Positions 60,366-64,000 of a stretch of DNA of 64,000 nt are shown piece by piece. Every line of letters begins with the position of its first letter. Position 1 is the first letter of the stretch. The DNA comes from Climacium dendroides (Eukaryota; Streptophyta; Bryopsida; Hypnales; Climaciaceae), in NCBI GenBank assembly GCA_950106755.1, contig OX467082.1, forward strand, positions 48,936,588-49,000,587, written 5' to 3'. Both the position numbers and the translations under genes were made by a program. The notes under the pieces were generated by a model. The model saw only the letters and a program-made list of their open reading frames with translations, searched no databases and was not told the DNA's origin.

Positions 60366-60851
60366 GTTAGGATAGGAGAATAGATTGGCTTAGTGAACTT
60401 TCCATCACTATAAAAACCGGGAAGAGAAGAGTGTCTACTTCTCTGAAAATAAGTGACAAATCCCTCTGAGGTGCCAACAGAGGTTAAACAAAACCAGAAT
60501 AGAAGTTGAGGAAAGGAAGTCCTCGATTAAAGTGGTACGAGATCCGGTCGGAAGTGCAAATTCCGGGTTGGTTCTTGTAGGTTGTCGATCGAGTTTGATT
60601 CGGGTCAGTGTTAGTCTAGACCAGATTAGTTTATAGGAGAATCAAGAAATCATCCGGTATTTGGGAAAAGGGGTGAGAGGTATAAAGAAGAATAATGGAA
60701 TTGGGAAACTTTCCTCAAATCACCTAGTAACACGAAACACTTCACAGAGTCTCTTGGGTTCGATCTTTAGAGTCACTTTATTATGCTTTAAACTAAGAGG
60801 TTTTTGTGAGTATAATAGGGAATTTCATTTACCCTGTGCTGCGACAAGCCA

Positions 60852-61666
60852 TGACCTAGAGGTGGTCCTCGCCCATGGGGAGGAGTTGTTTTATGTTGCT
60901 TAATTGGCGGCATCAACTCTTCCTCCGTTTCCGAATTCGAATCCGGAACTGATTCCGCTTCACCGTCTTCTTTTTATTCTCCATATTTCAAGAGAGCTCC
61001 CTAAGCCTTCTACTCCTTCTCCTCATCATTCGTCAGGAGATGATGGTTGTGGTACAGGTGGTACAAGTATGGGTAGATGGGTGTAGCCCTACTCTTTCCT
61101 ACCCTCTCGATGAGTTGGGTTACCAAATCAAAAATGATCCGGGCCCAATCCACGTTCCGGGTTCCGCTCAGGGAACCGAAAATGGTATTCCCTATGGTGA
61201 TTGTCACCCTTGTCGGTTTCTCCAGATGGAGGATCGGAATCAAAAACCTCAAAAGACGACGGTGTCGGTCGTTTATGCAGTCGTCAACTACATATCCGTC
61301 CTTAGGGGTGGGAATGCCATGGAACTTCCCCCGGATGAATTCATCCTTCCGGCCAGCCATCCCAAGATCCCCTACCCGGAAATCATACACTCCTCTCTAG
61401 ACTTCCTCAGTCTAGAGGGACGGATTCCCTCTCAAGGTGTTATCGAACTCATTGGACAGTTTGCCTAAGAGTTCCTTCACCATTCTCTCCTCTCAGAATC
61501 CCCAAGGTTTTTCAATAAACCCCGGGCAACCCATAGAAGTTAAATCTTCTATGAGTTGGTCCTTCTCCTGTTCATCTGAGGGAATCACCGGAAATATCTT
61601 CCAAAGTTTCACCTCGACCGGACCGGATCCTGACGACCCCGTTTTCTTCTGACATAGCAGCGGCAT
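60852..61666 (-). pseudogene. N-terminal part of the LTR gag-like gene, copy G
   Basis: Starts MPLLCQKKTGSSG at 61666, with LTSMGCPGFIEKPWGF followed by a TGA at 61493. TAG codons near 61415-61425 fall where K has Trp. The open part 61390-61010 has HLEKPTRVTITIGNTIFGSLSGTRNVDW. E interrupts the gene at 60847, and it resumes at 55632. It belongs to the same subfamily as K. Confidence 0.65.
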
Positions 61667-62175
61667 GGGGTGGATCACCTCTCACATGGATTTCCTCACC
61701 GATTCTACCTCACCCGCTCCTAGCCGCAAGTCCCATTCCTTTCTTCTCTCTCCGATCTCAACCGGAAGTACTAAAATTCTAATGAGGCACTCTCTCCTGA
61801 CACGAGGGTACCAAATGCTATAAACAACATGAGGAGTGTCCAATCTCGCGAGGAAATGAAAGGGATAAGACTAGCAAGCTTGGTCTTTAATAGCCCCAGG
61901 ACTCCGCCGTGGTCATAATGACTATTTTCGGTTTAGCGACTTGACATCCAGTCCAACCCTAATCCGGTATCTACCCTAACTTCGGATGGGTTTCCAATCC
62001 CGACTAATTTGAAATTTCCAACTGAATGGAATCCGGTCTACCTACTATTTCATTTTTCGCGTGTATATATTTGATTTTCCTACGACTGGCATTCCAATCC
62101 AGTTCTTCCCAACTACTTTCCGCTCTAATTTCTAGATAAACTGAACAAAACAAAAATTCACATTGCGACAATCAA

Positions 62176-62240
62176 CTACTAGCCGATACATGTGTGTCGG
62201 CTACTAGCTGATAGAAGTGTGTCGGCTACTAGCCAACACG
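62176..62240. repeat. 25-bp repeat, about three copies
   Basis: The phrase 'ctactagc' recurs at 62176, 62201 and 62226, with 'tgtgtcgg' between. It lies in the intron of the DUF7869-type gene, at the edge of the G insertion. Confidence 0.75.
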
Positions 62241-62303
62241 AATCAAATATTTAGCACCAATGGGATGAATGAAATCTCATAGGAAAGGCTAGGCTGTTCT
62301 TAC

Positions 62304-63308
62304 ATAATTCACTTCTTCTCGCATGTGATCCCAGTTCATGGTTGACGGAACAACCTTCAAACTGTCAACACGGTTATCACCGATGATTCTAAACTCATTC
62401 GGCATCTTGTCGGCGTTCTCGTTGATAATTGTCGAAAGAGTTGCACGCGCTTGAATTGTTTCGGGACGTGGTCGATGAGTCCTAGAGTTCCCGTACGATC
62501 CACTAATACAACCTCCTAGTGCAGCAGATTTATAAACGTGATATGTTGACTTCGACACTCCATGAATAATATACCACGCTTTTTCACATATGTCATGGTT
62601 AGCTAGCGTAATGTAATTCCTGCTTGGTGAACAACCCGAATGTAGTTGACTTTGAACACTATAGGCCGTCTCCCTTCTTATTGCAAAAGTACTTGCATAG
62701 TACTTGAGGTGGAGAATCCTTGTGGCCTCCCAAAGAAATTGCTGACAACATCCTTCCGGGCAACATTTCTGAGAGCTTACCATTCGAACATCTGCCTCAG
62801 AAGTCTTCTTCTTCAATTTTGATTGGCTCATGTGATCTTTAGGAAGTACTTTTCGGCAGACCGCATGGTAAGCATTCTTTGGAATTCCAGCAATAGCTCC
62901 ATCGTCCGAGTCTTGTAACTCCGCAGCCTCAGAATAGAGGGTGACAATTTCTGAGAGGAGCCGGCCACCTTCTAGTCTAGCGTACGTTAATCTCCAACGA
63001 ATTGTTGTCATGTGGAGTGTATCATGCTCTGACACGAATATCACGCCCACATCTGTATCACCAAGGAGATCATTGTCGCATGCTTCGTCTGGGAGGCAAA
63101 CCTGAATCATTGTTCTTCCAAAGACGGTGAAATCATCATTAAGTAGTTCACAATACTTGTTTTTCCACAGTGGCCGGTCAGGCCAAGGAAGACCTGCTCC
63201 AAGTCCATCACTGTTGGGGTTAGCCAGGGTTACACGGACGTCCAACGTCCGCGTCCGCCAGTTCCCGAACGTCCGCCGACATAGGATGTTCCGACTGTCC
63301 CCGTCCAA
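62304..63308 (-). pseudogene. 5' exon of the DUF7869-type gene
   Basis: Open on the minus strand, ending EEVNY|GTAAGA at 62304. It is in phase 0 and joins in frame to the exon starting at 53508. It has a Cys-rich block (QKCCPEGCCQQFLWEATRIL) and a region (ICEKAWYIIHGVSKSTYHVYKSAALGG) that matches the layout N-terminal to DUF7869 in other proteins. The first 30 or so codons run into the minisatellite and are not trusted, so the true start is unknown. The 8.8 kb intron contains LTR copies G, E and E'. The gene is dead because of the TGA in the next exon and the lost 3' end. Confidence 0.65.
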
Positions 63309-63730
63309 CGGACGGGCGGATTGGCTAACGGGAAGGTAGATGGGGCGGACGGGGTGGACAGGAAGTCGAACGGGGCGGACGGGAAGGCAGACGGGGAGGT
63401 GGACGGGGATTCGGACGGGAAGGTGGACGGGAAGGCGGACGGGGAGGTGGACGGGGATTTGGACAAGGCGGATGGGAAGGTGGACGGGGCGGACGGGAAG
63501 TCAAACAAGGCGGACGGGAAGGCGAACGGGGCGGACGGGGAGGCGGACGGGAAGGCGAACGGGGCGGACGGGAAGTCAAATAGGGCGGACGGGAAGGTGG
63601 ACGGGGCGGACGGGGCGGACAGGGAGGTAGATGGGGCAGACAGGGAGGGCGGACGGGAAGGCGGTTGGGGCGAACGGGGAGGCGAACGGGAGGGCGGACG
63701 GGGTGGCGGACGGGGTAGACGGGAAGGCGG
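63230..63730. repeat. GC-rich minisatellite, GACGGG-based
   Basis: Irregular units of 9-15 bp of the form 'gacggggaggtg' or 'gacgggaaggcg', about 35 copies, with an inverted start at 63230-63310 (tccaacgtccgcgtccgcc). Lengths are multiples of three, so long low-complexity frames appear on both strands. These are Gly/Asp/Lys-rich on plus and Pro/Ser/Arg-rich on minus, and are not taken as genes. The runs of G could form quadruplexes. Confidence 0.85.
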
Positions 63731-64000
63731 GTCGGTGTGGGGTCGTCTGATCGGGTGGAAAATGGGATAAACTTCGGTGTAGGGATGAAACCATGGATTT
63801 AGGTCCAATTTTTGGAGAACTGCTAAAGTGGCAATAAACGACAAAATAATGTTACTAAATTTTTTAGTATTCATCTATATTTTAGATAGAACTATCTTTT
63901 CATCTACATATTTAGATGAGTTTCATTTGATGTGCGCAATTTCATCCAATTTTTTTCCTTTCAAATTCAAGCAATTTGGCATTATCATCCAATTTAACCT
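63731..64000. other. no feature seen
   Basis: AT-rich sequence after the minisatellite. 'catctatattttag' and 'catctacatatttagatg' form a small imperfect repeat. Confidence 0.4.

Larger units (their letters stand above)
55633..60846 (+). mobile_element. LTR copy E, inserted in G and interrupted by E'
   Basis: Starts TGTTGCAACC at 55633 and ends GTGCTGCGACA at 60846, with flanks ggcca and agcca (one G/A difference). Without E' and its duplicate it is about 3.55 kb. Joining the flanks restores the G gene. It has a gene at 56243-58003 and TATA boxes about 258 bp from its start and about 1040 bp from its end. Confidence 0.85.
53589..62170 (-). mobile_element. LTR copy G, inserted in the intron of the DUF7869-type gene
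   Basis: On the minus strand it starts TGTCGCAATGTGA at 62170 and ends GTACTGCGACA at 53589. It is about 3.36 kb without the nested E. The flanks attag and atcaa differ by two transitions, so a decayed 5-bp duplication is plausible. Its 3' region (53700-54400) matches that of K (12400-13200), and it has a TATA near 54642-54649, about 1.05 kb from its 3' end. Confidence 0.75.

Noticed and set aside
58702..60846. A DNA transposon with long terminal inverted repeats
   Set aside because: The inverted ends are explained by E' inserted in reverse orientation into E, with a perfect GTTAG duplication. The two ends belong to different copies.
63321..63874. Long open frames on both strands rich in Gly/Asp or Pro/Ser/Arg
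   Set aside because: They come from a minisatellite whose unit lengths are multiples of three.

Overview
The window is a nest of plant-type transposable elements, with no intact single-copy host gene that I can recognise. The organism is a land plant or other streptophyte with a large, repeat-rich genome. The evidence is a CACTA (En/Spm) element with plant-type tnp2 and TNP1 proteins, Ty3/gypsy pol, spliceosomal introns, and stop codons explained by C-to-T decay. I cannot name the species.

Layout: 1-975 is the 3' end of a J-type LTR. 976-6244 is AT-rich and has no gene I can support. 6245-16553 is a three-level nest: LTR copy I (minus) is interrupted by H (plus), and H is interrupted by K (plus). 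16554-17936 is a 3' fragment of a J-type LTR. 18448-44670 is a minus-strand J-type LTR split by a 22.5 kb CACTA transposon at 20144-42660. 44671-47597 is the decayed minus-strand Ty3/gypsy pol gene that belongs to that LTR. 47598-51923 is LTR copy F (plus). 51924-63308 is a broken minus-strand gene of the DUF7869 type. Its intron holds a second three-level nest, G (minus) containing E (plus) containing E' (minus). 63230-63730 is a GC-rich minisatellite.

Two systems stand out. (1) The CACTA element is complete at both ends. It has an 11-bp perfect CACTACAACAA terminus within a TIR of about 43 bp, and a perfect 3-bp TGG target duplication. It encodes a tnp2-type transposase (two nonsense codons), a TNP1-like second gene, and a gene that joins a transposase-associated CPC..C zinc knuckle to a SET domain. 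It also carries several arrays of TGACT...AGTCA palindromes, with periods of 38, 49 and 92 bp plus a subterminal array. (2) The CCGG-rich units of 3.4-4.3 kb have TG...CA ends and mostly 5-bp target duplications. They show no internal terminal repeats and each contains a coding gene. One of them (J) directly follows a polypurine tract and pol, so they are best read as very long LTRs and solo LTRs that carry their own gag-like or accessory gene.

Decay follows a clear pattern. Most in-frame stops are TAG at former CAG (Gln) or TGG (Trp) codons, and all TSD mismatches are transitions. Outer elements of each nest have more TSD mismatches than inner ones. This fits deamination of methylated cytosine after insertion.
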